Assembly (NCBI GenBank): GCA_963785585.1 | Contig: CAWAVW010000001.1 | Span: 124,001-188,000 of the forward strand | From: Palsa-295 sp963785585 | Lineage (GTDB): Bacteria; Acidobacteriota; Terriglobia; Acidiferrales; UBA7541 | Length of the DNA stretch: 64,000 bases | Direction of reading: 5' to 3' | Program-made: the position numbers and the translations under genes | In this document: positions 32,095 to 41,571 of the stretch, piece by piece | How the letters are laid out: each line of letters starts with the position of its first letter | How positions within the stretch are numbered: the stretch's first letter is position 1 | Notes under the pieces: model-generated | Databases searched by the model: none | Told to the model about the DNA's origin: nothing | Seen by the model: the letters and a program-made list of their open reading frames with translations, nothing else

Positions 32095-33833
32095 CTTTCG
32101 AGTTTGTAACGCGTGGAAGCAATCGCATACAGGCGTCGCCATACCAGCCGGTTGATCGTGACCACCATCGCGGCCATCACAATCGTTGCCGCCAGCAGCA
32201 GGGCAAAATTGCCGGACTCCGTGGCGGTGCTGATCACCGCGCCGAGACCGGTGGTTACGTAGGTCTTTCCGCGGAACCGGAAATATTCGGCGACGATGCT
32301 GGCGTTCCACGCGCCGCCGCTGGCGGTGATGAATCCGGTAATCAGGAACGGGAAAATTCCCGGCAGGAATAATTCTTTCCAGCGCTCGATTCGCCCGAAT
32401 CGAAAAACGCTGGTCACTTCCTTCAGGTCGGTGGGAATCGACATCGCCCCGGCGATGATGTTGAACAGCAGATACCACTGCGTGCCCACCAGCAGCAACA
32501 CGATGGACCCCACACCGAGCCCGCCGCCCAGGCGAATGAGAATCAAAAAAATGACGGGAAACAGCGCGGTGGCCGGCACCGACGCGGCAATCTGCACGAC
32601 CGGCTGCAGAAATGCGGCGAGTTTGGGCTTGAGCCCGATGAGCACGCCCGCCGGGATCGTCCATAGTCCCGCGAGGAAGAGCGTAAACACGACGCGCAAA
32701 AACGTGGCGCCCGCGCCCCAGCCGATGCTCGAATAGTCCGCCCGCGTGAGATGCGAGAGCAGCACGACAATTTTGTAAAGCGAATAGAGCAGCCCGGCGC
32801 TCGCGATCACGATGAATACGCGGTAGCTCCACGAGGGGGCTGGGTTTTCTTCGGGCATTCCCGCTTCGGCCGAGCGGCGCCGCGCGAAAAACAGCGTGAT
32901 GTATTCCCTGGCGGGACGCGTGGTAAACCGCGAAGCGATCGCCAGCACCCGCGACGAACGCAGAAAATCGAGAACGGGCGAATGCGGCGCGTCGGTCGAT
33001 TCCACCTGCTCGAACTTGAACTTTTCCGCCCAGGCAATCACCGGGCGCCAGATCAGTTGATCGATCAAGACGATGATGCCGATCATCACGCCCATGCCCC
33101 AGTAAATCGCGTGAAGATTTCCGGCGTTTGCGGCGGTCTGAAGATAGGAACCGAGACCCGGCAGACGCAGGTCGCGATTGCCGAGGGTGAACATTTCGCA
33201 GGCCATCAGGAAGAACCACCCGCCGGCGACGGACATCATCGAGTTCCACACCAGGCCGATCGTGGCGTAGGGCAATTCCATCTGGGTGAAGCGCTGCCAC
33301 CAGCTCCAGCGGTACACAACGGCCACCTCGCGCATCTCCCGCGGAATATTTTTCAGCGAAGAGTAATAGCTGAACGTCATGTTCCAGACCTGCCCGGTAA
33401 AAATCAGCAGGATCGATCCCAGCTCAACGCCAATCTGGCGGGTGGGAAACAGGGAAACCATGGCGACCATCACGCCGGGCAAAAAGCTCAACACCGGAAT
33501 GGATTGCAGCGTATCGAGCAGCGGAATCATGAACCGCTCGGCGCGCGGGTTGTACGCGGCGACGTAGCCGTACACCAGCGTGAAGCCCAAGCTGAGGACG
33601 TAGGCAATCGCGATGCGCAGCACCGAGTACATCGCGTACCGAGGCAAGGCGGACGGCGAGAGATCGATTTGCGTATCCACACTGACGGGCGCGAGCCAGT
33701 AATGCGTGAGCGAGAGCAGAGCGTAGAAGAGCGCGAAGGCGGCGAGGATTACCGGCAAATCGCGGACGATCGAAGGAACCGCGGTGGGTATGGTTCCCCA
33801 GGTGAGTGGCGCGATTCGTCGGGCGTTGGCCAT
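32091..33833 (-). CDS. ABC transporter permease, two fused BPD_transp_1 domains
   Basis: This 580-residue protein is a tandem fusion of two NitT/TauT-type permease domains, each with about six membrane helices. The coupling-helix (EAA) loops are visible twice: MREVAVVYRWSWWQRF in the first half and LKEVTSVFRFGRIERWKE in the second. So one chain supplies the whole pore, unlike the usual homodimer of SsuC/TauC proteins. The ATG overlaps the stop of the upstream ATPase by one base (TGATG), which implies translational coupling. No periplasmic binding protein is encoded nearby, so the substrate (nitrate, sulfonate, bicarbonate or other) cannot be named. Confidence 0.9.
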   Translation of the reverse strand: MANARRIAPLTWGTIPTAVPSIVRDLPVILAAFALFYALLSLTHYWLAPVSVDTQIDLSPSALPRYAMYSVLRIAIAYVLSLGFTLVYGYVAAYNPRAERFMIPLLDTLQSIPVLSFLPGVMVAMVSLFPTRQIGVELGSILLIFTGQVWNMTFSYYSSLKNIPREMREVAVVYRWSWWQRFTQMELPYATIGLVWNSMMSVAGGWFFLMACEMFTLGNRDLRLPGLGSYLQTAANAGNLHAIYWGMGVMIGIIVLIDQLIWRPVIAWAEKFKFEQVESTDAPHSPVLDFLRSSRVLAIASRFTTRPAREYITLFFARRRSAEAGMPEENPAPSWSYRVFIVIASAGLLYSLYKIVVLLSHLTRADYSSIGWGAGATFLRVVFTLFLAGLWTIPAGVLIGLKPKLAAFLQPVVQIAASVPATALFPVIFLILIRLGGGLGVGSIVLLLVGTQWYLLFNIIAGAMSIPTDLKEVTSVFRFGRIERWKELFLPGIFPFLITGFITASGGAWNASIVAEYFRFRGKTYVTTGLGAVISTATESGNFALLLAATIVMAAMVVTINRLVWRRLYAIASTRYKLES

Positions 33834-35656
33834 CAGTGCAGCGAACTCGTTTCCGCGGCGTTTTCGGTTTGTCCTGCTCCGTGAAGGTACAGCGTGTCCG
33901 AATCGGGATCGTAAGTGAAGATTTCCGCGTAGCGGCCCCAGCCGAGCGCCGTCTCAATTTGCTGCTCGACTTCCACTTGCGCGAATCGTTCGTCGAGCAA
34001 ATCGCGGAAAAATTCCAGCGGCATCTTGTGGTCGGAACGCTTATGCAACGCGGAATGGATCTGCTGCAGCAGCGAGACGTGCTCGAGCACGGCTTCGCGG
34101 AACAGAGTTTTGCGCGCGTTGATGTCGGCCTCGGCGAAGGCTTTGCCCACGGGCGTCAATCGCACGTCGCCTTCGTTGGCCGTGGCAAAACCAAGCATCG
34201 TCGCGGCCTCCAAGATCGGCAGCAAGTCGTCCACTTCCAGACGCAGATCGTCGGCGACGTGGTAGATGTCTTCTTCGCCGCCGCGATCGTTGAGCAGTTC
34301 GACCAATCCGGAAATCCCGCCGGGACGCGCGTGGGGAATCATTTGGGCGGCGGCGCGTTCCTTGTGACCGGCTTTGGTTGGCGGGGCGAGCTTCAGTTCG
34401 GGCTGGGTCATGACCTTATAGATGTAGTCCACGTACAACACGAAGGCGGCGGATTTCCGGTCGCGCGGATGCTGGAGCGGCACGCGAAAATCCGCGCGAA
34501 TGCGAGCCGGGTTGCGGCCCAGCACGATGATGCGGTCGGCCAGAAGCACCGCTTCTTCAATATTGTGGGTGACGATAAAAATGCTGCGCGTGGGGATCTT
34601 TTTCGCCAGCCATAATTCCAGCAGTTCCCCGCGCAGCGATTCGGCCGTCAGCACGTCCAGCGCGGAAAACGGCTCGTCCATGAACAGGATTTCCGGCTCG
34701 ACGGCGAGAGCTCGCGCAAACCCGACGCGCTGCTTCATTCCGCCGGAAAGTTCCTTCGGGAACGCGTTCTCGAAGCCTTTCAATCCCACGGAAGCGAGCG
34801 CACTGAGCGCCTTGCGATGCCGCTCGAAATGCGTGGTGCCGCGCGCGAGCAGCGGAGCCTCCACGTTGTCCAGCACGGTGAGCCACGGGAACAGGGCGAA
34901 ACTCTGAAACACAATCGCTACGTTGGGATGGCATTGGCCCATCGGCTTTCCGTGCCAGAGAACCTCGCCGGCCGAGGGAGCGGCAAGACCGGAGAGCATG
35001 CGCAGCAATGTGGACTTTCCCGATCCGGACGGGCCCAGCAGCGCGATGATGGTGTTTGGCTCAACGGAAAAATCGAGGGGCGCGATCACCTGGATATCGC
35101 GGCCATCCGGCTGTTTGTAGCTTTTTTCGATTTGATGCGCCTGGATGATCGGCTCTTCGGCCGCGGGCATCGCCGGGGCTTCGGGAAAACTCTCCGCCGG
35201 GATTTCGATCGCCGACGCGGCGTCGAGCGGCGTCTCGGCCGGCGACTCGGTGGGTTCCGCGTCTGCACCCGGCAAGTCTTCTTCGATTACGGCGGCAGGG
35301 GGCGCTGCCGCGGCGGCGGCCAGTTCATCCTGCAAAAGTTTCCACGCTTCTTCCGGCAGGGCATCCAGAAAATGGCTGCGGTCCGAATCGGTCATCGCTT
35401 CGATGATCGTGTTCATCTCGGCGAGAGGACGCGAGTGCAACAGTACGTAAGCGTGGTAGTAGGGCAAATGAACAATCAGCGAAGCGGCAAAATCCACGGG
35501 CAGGCGATGGAAAAATTCGCGCTGCTGGTCAAACGGCAAGGCCATGAAGAAATCGGCCGCAGCGCCGCTGTCGAGCTTGCGCAGTTGCTCCAGCGCCGCG
35601 CCCCAGTGACGGCGCGCGATCAGATTGCGAAGTTTTTGCGAGTCTTGTGGAATCAT
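33833..35656 (-). CDS. ABC transporter ATPase with MgtE-N-like and AAA-associated domains
   Basis: This protein of about 607 residues has four parts. Residues 1-115 resemble the MgtE intracellular N domain (LRKLDSGAAADFFMALPF, FFHRLPVDFAASLIVHLP). A 45-residue acidic Ala/Pro linker follows. The ABC domain (about 160-390) has Walker A LLGPSGSGKSTLL, signature LSGGMKQRVGFARAL, Walker B ILFMDEPFSALD and IVTHNIEEAV. The C-terminal part (about 430-570) matches the AAA-associated domain found in some nitrate/sulfonate ATPases. The extra domains probably regulate transport. It is coupled to the double permease. The start at 35656 is chosen over 35668; the upstream four residues add nothing. Confidence 0.9.
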   Translation of the reverse strand: MIPQDSQKLRNLIARRHWGAALEQLRKLDSGAAADFFMALPFDQQREFFHRLPVDFAASLIVHLPYYHAYVLLHSRPLAEMNTIIEAMTDSDRSHFLDALPEEAWKLLQDELAAAAAAPPAAVIEEDLPGADAEPTESPAETPLDAASAIEIPAESFPEAPAMPAAEEPIIQAHQIEKSYKQPDGRDIQVIAPLDFSVEPNTIIALLGPSGSGKSTLLRMLSGLAAPSAGEVLWHGKPMGQCHPNVAIVFQSFALFPWLTVLDNVEAPLLARGTTHFERHRKALSALASVGLKGFENAFPKELSGGMKQRVGFARALAVEPEILFMDEPFSALDVLTAESLRGELLELWLAKKIPTRSIFIVTHNIEEAVLLADRIIVLGRNPARIRADFRVPLQHPRDRKSAAFVLYVDYIYKVMTQPELKLAPPTKAGHKERAAAQMIPHARPGGISGLVELLNDRGGEEDIYHVADDLRLEVDDLLPILEAATMLGFATANEGDVRLTPVGKAFAEADINARKTLFREAVLEHVSLLQQIHSALHKRSDHKMPLEFFRDLLDERFAQVEVEQQIETALGWGRYAEIFTYDPDSDTLYLHGAGQTENAAETSSLH

Positions 35657-35770
35657 GTGCGCAGGCAAGAGCCTACTAGCTTTTGAAAATCGTGGAAAGG
35701 CCGGAAACCGGGAAATTCGCGGGGATTGTTACGGGATTATGACGGAGACTGGTCGCGCGGGCGGAAGGCT

Positions 35771-36790
35771 TCAGATTCCCGCGGCGAACGCCCTTGCCTT
35801 CAAAAGCGCGAGCATCTGCTGGACTTCGACGGTGAGCTCGATCTTGGCGCGATCGTTTTCCGGGGCCACCGTCGCGCCGTTCAAAATTTCGGCAAGGTCC
35901 GGATCGGAGTCCTTCACCTGGTTCTGCCGCAGCATGAAACCGGCCTCGATCAGGCTGGCCATCAGCGTCGCATCGGAAGGAGATCCGCAAATGATCTGGA
36001 ATTTGGCCGTCAAGTCGTCGGAGGCATCGACGTGCACGATCACGTTCTTCACGCGGTCGGCGAGCTGTTGCGCCACCGGGAACTCTTTCAGGTCCGGCGC
36101 GAGTTGCTGCAGCGCAAGTTGTGAATACGCCGGATTGAGGACCGCCCAGAACATGCTGGAATCGCTGGCCTCTTCGATGAGCGGATAGAGTTCATCGCTG
36201 CGCATCAAGCTGTCTTCGCCGCCTTCGCTCACGTTCAACACGCGCTCGAGCATATGGCGCGGGCCGAAGGCCGCCGTGTTCGAATCCAGAAACACAAAAT
36301 AGAGTTCGTTGGGCCCGCTGCCGTTTCCCATCGCAAACAGACGGTTGCCGTGCGATTCCTCCGGCTTCCAGCCTTGATTTTGAAAATACATTTCCGCCGA
36401 ACTTGGATTGAAACGCCCGAGCGCAATACCCACAATATCCCCGCGCGCCGCAGCTTTGGTCGCCGAGCGCGACGCCCGCGCTTCAAACGCATCCGGCACC
36501 CAGGCCCAGGCCAGCGCATCGATCTGCGAATCCGGGTCGGTTCCTGTCGCGGCCAGGAATTTCTCGAAATCCTGGTAGCGAGACGGCAAAATTTGCTGCT
36601 TGAACGCCGCGAACCACGCCAGACTCCGTGCCTTCTTTAAATCGGCATAACTGAACTCGCCGGAATCCCTGGGGAACAGCGCGACCACGCTTAGTCCGGA
36701 CGGCGCCGCTTTCAGGTCGCGCATGAAACCGGACGCGAGAATCGTGGCGACGATCCAAACCGCTGCTCGTCGAATGATCTGTTTTCTCAT
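35771..36790 (-). CDS. Secreted protein of unknown function
   Basis: This 339-residue protein has a signal peptide (RKQIIRRAAVWIVATILASGF...KAAPS). The mature part alternates beta and helix and includes FYFQNQG-like (MYFQNQGWKPEES) and ELYFVFLDSNTAAFGPR segments. No domain is recognised. The ATG at 36790 is the only start that gives a signal peptide. It lies 140 bases downstream of the DUF4397 lipoprotein gene on the same strand and about 1 kb from the sigma/anti-sigma pair, so it could belong to the same envelope regulon. Similar orphan secreted proteins are frequent in Acidobacteriota. Confidence 0.75.
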   Translation of the reverse strand: MRKQIIRRAAVWIVATILASGFMRDLKAAPSGLSVVALFPRDSGEFSYADLKKARSLAWFAAFKQQILPSRYQDFEKFLAATGTDPDSQIDALAWAWVPDAFEARASRSATKAAARGDIVGIALGRFNPSSAEMYFQNQGWKPEESHGNRLFAMGNGSGPNELYFVFLDSNTAAFGPRHMLERVLNVSEGGEDSLMRSDELYPLIEEASDSSMFWAVLNPAYSQLALQQLAPDLKEFPVAQQLADRVKNVIVHVDASDDLTAKFQIICGSPSDATLMASLIEAGFMLRQNQVKDSDPDLAEILNGATVAPENDRAKIELTVEVQQMLALLKARAFAAGI

Positions 36791-36930
36791 GTGCGTGTCC
36801 CTTCGAGGGCCGGTGGTGCGAACACTTCTGCGGCGCGAAAGTCCCGACGGTTCACGCGGAGGGTCGTGTACCGGCAGCCGACCTCGCGCCGCATTGCCTG
36901 TGATGCGCTGCTTCGAGCAACGCACTAGGG

Positions 36931-37617
36931 CTAGTTCAGATCGTCGAGCACGACGGCCTGGAACGGGCCGACCTCATTGACGGGATCGAGAGCCACCGCC
37001 GTGCGCACCTGGCCCGCCGCGAACGTGAGCGAGCCCGTATCAATCACCACCGTCTGCGTTCCCGTTGGCGTGATTCGCACTTCGTAGGAACCCGCCGGCT
37101 CGTTCAAATAGCCGGACGATGCGGTGAACGCCACGTTGGTCAGCGTTGGCGTGCCCAGCGGAGCGCCAGGAGCCGTAACGTAAATGTCCACGTTGCCCGC
37201 ACTCGGCGCGCCGTGAATCAGACGCAGGCTGAAGTCGCCCGCGGGCGGAGTTGCATTGTCATCGGTGAAAAAGAGCGTCTGAATGCTTGCCACTTTGTTG
37301 GCCGCCAAAAACGTGTAGTACGATTTGTTCGCGGCCGTGAAGGTGTAGTCCAGCACCGCCGTCGTGGTTCCGGTCGGGAACACCTGCACTTCGGTCTTGC
37401 CTTCCTTGATCTTCAAATAGCTGGTCGCCGTCTCGTACGGCACGTCTTTCGCCACGGACGTTCCATTCACGGAAATATCCACGTTCGGAGCATCGGGCGA
37501 AGCATGCAAGGCACGCAACTGTGCGCTGCCCGAACTGCCGCATCCGGCGAAGCTGATTACCGAAACGGTTAGTAATGCCACTGCACACACCAAGCGCGTC
37601 GAATTGAATGTATTCAT
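36931..37617 (-). CDS. DUF4397 domain lipoprotein
   Basis: This 228-residue protein has a lipoprotein signal (VISFAGC lipobox). The mature part holds two DUF4397 units: LRALHASPDAPNVDISVNG and LRLIHGAPSAGNVDIYVTAP, each followed by TY-rich beta strands. These domains form extracellular beta sandwiches of unknown function. The start at 37617 is preferred over an ATG 15 bases upstream because GAGGA stands 8 bases before it. It lies downstream of the anti-sigma-factor gene but a probable terminator separates them. In mycobacteria and other taxa, RskA/SigK neighbours include secreted proteins, so a regulatory link is plausible. Confidence 0.88.
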   Translation of the reverse strand: MNTFNSTRLVCAVALLTVSVISFAGCGSSGSAQLRALHASPDAPNVDISVNGTSVAKDVPYETATSYLKIKEGKTEVQVFPTGTTTAVLDYTFTAANKSYYTFLAANKVASIQTLFFTDDNATPPAGDFSLRLIHGAPSAGNVDIYVTAPGAPLGTPTLTNVAFTASSGYLNEPAGSYEVRITPTGTQTVVIDTGSLTFAAGQVRTAVALDPVNEVGPFQAVVLDDLN

Positions 37618-37740
37618 CGTTGTTATCCTCATGGAGGCTGGTGGTTAGATTTAAAGCCTAGCCAACCAAGTAAACGCGCTCGTCTGTTCAGTGGATTCAT
37701 CGCGAACGAAATTTCAAAAATACGTAGGGACGAAGCGAGG

Positions 37741-37768
37741 AAAAAAATTGCCTACAGGGTTTCCTGTA
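37741..37768 (-). terminator. Intrinsic terminator of the anti-sigma gene
   Basis: On the minus strand TACAGG-AAAC-CCTGTA forms a 6-bp stem right after the anti-sigma stop codon, followed five bases later by seven consecutive T residues. This is the clearest intrinsic terminator in the window. Confidence 0.65.
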
Positions 37769-37770
37769 TC

Positions 37771-38916
37771 TCAGGGTTTCCCGAGCAAAACCTGGCTGCC
37801 GCGCGAGGATACGCTGCCGCCCGCGGGTTCATCGGTTACCACGACGCCGGCCATGGCGTTCAAATCGGCGCCCGGCGGGACGAACACGGTGCCGCGCCCG
37901 CGCGAGTCCACTTGCACCACTCCGGCGCTCACGATGGAAGGAGTGCCCTTGCGCAAGATCCACAGCTGAAAGACGCGCTTATCGGGGAGCTCCGGCAGAT
38001 TGTTCGCCAGCAGCATCAATCCGCGATCATCGTCCCAGACGACGCGCGCATTCGCTTCACCGGCCAGCGGATTGACGGGCTTCAACGGAAGCTGATGCAG
38101 CGATGTGGATTCGAGCAAGCGCACCATCTGATCATTTTCGGCGGACAGCACGCCCAGGCGATGGGCATCGTCCTGCGCTTTGGCCAGTTGCAGGCGAATC
38201 GTGGATGCCTCCACTTCGCTTTTCACTCGCTGCTCTTCGGAATCTTTCACGCTTTTTTCGAGGGCGGCGGCGCGCAACGTCGCGGCGGTCAGGTCGGTCT
38301 GCAAAAGCGCCATCTGGCGTTCCGCGGTCGCTTTCTCGGCGTTCGCTTCATCGAGCGAGCGGCGCAATTGGTCGATCGTCGCGTGCAAATCGGCGAGTTC
38401 CTGGGCCGATGCGGGAGACGCCGATGAGGGAGTCGCCGACGGGCTCGGCGGTTGAGGCTTGCCGCTTTGCAAATCCTGCAATTTTTGCCGCAATCCCGAA
38501 AGATCCATTCGGTCGCGCAAGAGTTCCTGATTCGTTACCAGATATTCGCGGCCCAATCCGACCGCCAGAATCAACAGCGCGGCCGCCGCGGCCCAGGGAA
38601 CCACGTTCCAGAAATTCCAGGCGCGTCGCGGCTCCGCATCGCCCGCGTCGAAACTGGCAGCACGATTGCCGGAAACACCGGCGCGGTCTGCTCGGAGCCG
38701 GGCCGCCAGTCGCTGCTCCACGTCGGGCGAAGGCTCGACCGAAGGCGGCAACGTGCCCAGCGCCGACACGACTGCCTGCGCTTCCATGTACAAGCGCGCG
38801 CAATCGGCGCATCCCGATTCCAAATGCGCGGACATCTCCTCAAGCTGGGCCGTGTCCAGGCTGCCGAGCGCGAACAATTCCCAGTCTTCGTGGTGAATCG
38901 CGCAATCTTTGGTCAT
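37771..38916 (-). CDS. Anti-sigma factor, RskA-like with zinc-finger N-terminus
   Basis: This 381-residue membrane protein holds its cognate ECF sigma factor inactive. The N-terminal anti-sigma domain has His and the HLESGCADC motif (zinc-type ASD). One membrane helix follows (WAAAAALLILAVGL), then a long coiled coil (about residues 150-250), and a C-terminal RskA domain (VFQLWILRKGTPSIVSAGVV). The coiled coil between helix and RskA domain is longer than usual. Its ATG overlaps the stop of the sigma gene by four bases (ATGA), so the two are translationally coupled. Signal-dependent proteolysis is the usual release route. Confidence 0.9.
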   Translation of the reverse strand: MTKDCAIHHEDWELFALGSLDTAQLEEMSAHLESGCADCARLYMEAQAVVSALGTLPPSVEPSPDVEQRLAARLRADRAGVSGNRAASFDAGDAEPRRAWNFWNVVPWAAAAALLILAVGLGREYLVTNQELLRDRMDLSGLRQKLQDLQSGKPQPPSPSATPSSASPASAQELADLHATIDQLRRSLDEANAEKATAERQMALLQTDLTAATLRAAALEKSVKDSEEQRVKSEVEASTIRLQLAKAQDDAHRLGVLSAENDQMVRLLESTSLHQLPLKPVNPLAGEANARVVWDDDRGLMLLANNLPELPDKRVFQLWILRKGTPSIVSAGVVQVDSRGRGTVFVPPGADLNAMAGVVVTDEPAGGSVSSRGSQVLLGKP

Positions 38917-39485
38917 CGCGTCACTACCTTGCCGAACTCGCGCATCGTCTCCCGCATCTTGCTTAATCCGAGCCGGATTCTTGTTTTCACCGTTCCGAGG
39001 GATTCGCCGAGGCGTTCCGCGAGCTCGCTATGCGTGAGCCCCTCGAAATAGGCCATCTCGATGGCCACTTTCTGGTTCGGCGGCAGCAGTTCCATCGCTT
39101 GCCGCAGCGCCGGCGCCAGGCTGGGATCCTGCAGCGCGATCATGTCCGGGATGCTATCCAGCACGGCGTTGCCTTCATTTGTTAATACGCAGGATTGCAC
39201 CCTGCGGGATTCTTTTCTTTTGTGATCGAGTGCCAGGTTGCGCGCAACAGTTAACAGCCATGCCACCAGCGGGCCCTTCTCGGAGTCGTAGAACTGAGGC
39301 CTTTCCCAGAGCCTAAAAAAGGTGTCCTGAAGAACTTCTTCGGCCGCGCCGCGGTCTTCCAAAATCCGATAGACGAGGGAAAAGACGCGGAGGCGGTACT
39401 TGCGATACAGCGCAAGCAAAGCCTCTGAATCGCGCTGGCGGAGCTGCGCAATCAGGCGCGAATCTTCGGCGTCGTGGGTCAACAA
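38913..39485 (-). CDS. ECF RNA polymerase sigma factor (SigK-like)
   Basis: This 190-residue sigma-70 family protein has region 2 (YRKYRLRVFSLVYRIL and GAAEEVLQDTFFRLWE) and region 4 (LTHSELAERLGESLGTVKTRI with RLGLSKMRE), the ECF architecture without regions 1 and 3. Pairing with an RskA-like anti-sigma factor places it in the SigK-like group. The operon order sigma, anti-sigma and then envelope proteins suggests control of surface proteins. The target promoter motif cannot be defined from this window. Confidence 0.93.
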   Translation of the reverse strand: MLTHDAEDSRLIAQLRQRDSEALLALYRKYRLRVFSLVYRILEDRGAAEEVLQDTFFRLWERPQFYDSEKGPLVAWLLTVARNLALDHKRKESRRVQSCVLTNEGNAVLDSIPDMIALQDPSLAPALRQAMELLPPNQKVAIEMAYFEGLTHSELAERLGESLGTVKTRIRLGLSKMRETMREFGKVVTR

Positions 39486-39655
39486 GACCTGCTCCTTCGG
39501 CGATTACCCACAGATTGTACCGGAAGGCCGGAAGTTCAAACTGCAATTTTTCCGCCGCCACGCATGCTGCGAATTCCAAGAAATGAGCGGAATCCCAATG
39601 GCGCCGCCGCTCACAAAAACAACCGATTTCCCTGTGTGCCCGGAACGAAACGGCG

Positions 39656-40963
39656 CTATTTGGACTGAACGCGCGATTTCTCCGCTGCGGCACTCGCGCG
39701 CAGGGAGGGGACGGTGTTCAGCTGTTCCGGGTGCCCGTGGCCGTTGCTCGTGCCGTTGCCATTGTGGCCGTTGGCCGCGGCGACGGAGGCGTGCTGCCGC
39801 TTTTCATTGCGCGGGCGCCGCCAGTTGACGTGCGGCATGATCAGCGAAGGATCCACGCGGTCTTTATACTTGACGGCAATTTTCAGCAGCGAATCGAGCA
39901 ACGCATCCGAAAGCAGATGCGGCTGCAATCCCAAATCGATCAGCTTGGAGTGCTTGGCGTTGTAGTAATGCTCTTCGGCTTCCACCCGCGGGTCGGGCAG
40001 GTGCGTAACTTCCACGTCGAGTCCGATTTTCTTTCCGGCGGACTGAACCAGACGCGCGATATCCAGGATTGAAAATCTCTCGGTGAATTGGTTGAAGACG
40101 CGGCACTCGCCCGGCGCGGCCGGATTGTGACAGGCAATCTCGACGCAGCGAACCGTATCTCGAATATCGAGGAAACCGCGCTGCTGGCCGCCCTTGCCGT
40201 ACACCGTAAGCGGATGACCGATCGCGGCCTCCACGCAGAAGCGATTCAAAACCGTGCCGAAAACCTCGTCGTAATCGAAACGGTTGATCAGCGCATCGTC
40301 CATCGCCACTTCATCGGTGACCGTGCCGTACACAACGCCTTGATTCAAATCGGTGGCGCGCAAACCCCATGCTTTGCAGGCGAACATGATGTTGTGGCTG
40401 TCGTGAACTTTCGACAGGTGATAGAACGAGCCGGGCTGCTTCGGATACGGCAGCACGTCTTTGCGGCCGTTGTGCTCGATCGCGATGTAGCCCTCTTCAA
40501 TATCGATATTCGGGGTTCCGTACTCGCCCATGGTGCCGAGCTTGATCAGGTGGCATTCGGGCTGATGTTCGCGCAAGGCGAAAAGCAGATTGAGGGTGCC
40601 CACCACATTGTTCACCTGGGTGAACACCGCGTGGCGCTGGTCGATCATCGAGTAGGGTGCGGAACGCTGCTCGGCGAAATGGATCACGGCGTCGGGGGCA
40701 AAATCGCGGATCACCGAAACGACAAACTCATAATCCGTCACGTCGCCGACGTAGGATTCGATGGTCTGTCCGGTAAGGTTTTTCCAGACCCGCAGGCGAT
40801 CGGTCAGCGGCTGAATCGGCGTCAGGGTTTGCGCGCCGAGTTCGTGGTCCCACTGCCGCCGAACGAAATTATCAACGATGGCAATCGAATGCCCCTGCTT
40901 CGAAAGGTAAAGCGCTGTGGCCCATCCGCAGTACCCATCTCCCCCGAGGACCGCAATTCTCAT
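39656..40963 (-). CDS. sqdB: UDP-sulfoquinovose synthase-like NAD-dependent epimerase
   Basis: This protein of about 435 residues matches SqdB/SQD1, which makes UDP-sulfoquinovose from UDP-glucose and sulfite for sulfolipids or sulfoglycans. It shows the characteristic IAVLGGDGYCGWATALYLS start, the catalytic Thr in KLGTMGEYGTPN, Tyr-Lys in FYHLSKVHD, and VYGTVTDE. The last 45 residues are a low-complexity Asn/His/Gly tail absent from most homologues. The ATG at 40963 has AAGGCGG seven bases upstream, better than the ATG at 40969. No SqdX/SQD2 is seen, so the acceptor may be a glycan. It belongs to the island of envelope-glycan genes to 45.6 kb. Confidence 0.9.
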   Translation of the reverse strand: MRIAVLGGDGYCGWATALYLSKQGHSIAIVDNFVRRQWDHELGAQTLTPIQPLTDRLRVWKNLTGQTIESYVGDVTDYEFVVSVIRDFAPDAVIHFAEQRSAPYSMIDQRHAVFTQVNNVVGTLNLLFALREHQPECHLIKLGTMGEYGTPNIDIEEGYIAIEHNGRKDVLPYPKQPGSFYHLSKVHDSHNIMFACKAWGLRATDLNQGVVYGTVTDEVAMDDALINRFDYDEVFGTVLNRFCVEAAIGHPLTVYGKGGQQRGFLDIRDTVRCVEIACHNPAAPGECRVFNQFTERFSILDIARLVQSAGKKIGLDVEVTHLPDPRVEAEEHYYNAKHSKLIDLGLQPHLLSDALLDSLLKIAVKYKDRVDPSLIMPHVNWRRPRNEKRQHASVAAANGHNGNGTSNGHGHPEQLNTVPSLRASAAAEKSRVQSK

Positions 40964-41193
40964 TGGCATTCCGCCTTATGTTGGGTATGCGACTCATCTT
41001 CCCGAGTCTGCATCCGGAAGTTCCGTCGTTTTGCGCTTCTTCGTACCGGTGCGGTTCCGCGAACTGGGCCGGGGGATCAGGGGCAGTTGCCGCCGGCCCA
41101 TAGTAACTCATTCTGATTCTATTTTGCTCACTCTGTCCGATTCGCGCAAGGTAGGCGCCGCTCTTTTCAGGCTCGGCACCAATAGCGACGCCG

Positions 41194-41571
41194 TTACGGG
41201 CGGCCCAGGAAAACCAGCGCAACTCCCACGCACACCAGCGAAACGCCCAGCCACCGGCTGCGGGAAACGTGTTCGCCCAAGAAAATTTCGCCGCCCAGGG
41301 TTCCCGCCGCGTAGCTGAGCGCGGTTACCGGTACCACAAAGCTTACGTTCTCGATGGACAACGCCCCCAGCAGCGCGAAGAATGCCACAGCCATCAGGCC
41401 CACGCCAAGCAGCATCCACGGCGTGCTGATGGCTCGCCCCATCACGCGAAACAGCGCGCGCGGCCGGAAATCATGCACCTCGCCCAGCGATTTCATTCCG
41501 CGCGTGACGCATAGTTCGCCCGCCGTGCCGCAAATCACGATCAGGGCAAGCTCGATCGATTCCCACAGCAT
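41194..41571 (-). CDS. Small EamA/SMR-like membrane protein, half 2
   Basis: This 125-residue protein has four membrane helices (ELALIVICGTAGELCVTRGM, LLGVGLMAVAFFALLGAL, VSFVVPVTALSYAAGTLGG, WLGVSLVCVGVALVFLG). It resembles one EamA repeat or an SMR-family subunit with the conserved-type Glu in the first helix. Its ATG overlaps the stop of the upstream homologous ORF by one base (TGATG). Paired small EamA-like proteins such as ArnE/ArnF form heterodimeric flippases for lipid-linked sugars. The glycosyltransferase neighbours make this attractive, but it is inference. Confidence 0.8.
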   Translation of the reverse strand: MLWESIELALIVICGTAGELCVTRGMKSLGEVHDFRPRALFRVMGRAISTPWMLLGVGLMAVAFFALLGALSIENVSFVVPVTALSYAAGTLGGEIFLGEHVSRSRWLGVSLVCVGVALVFLGRP

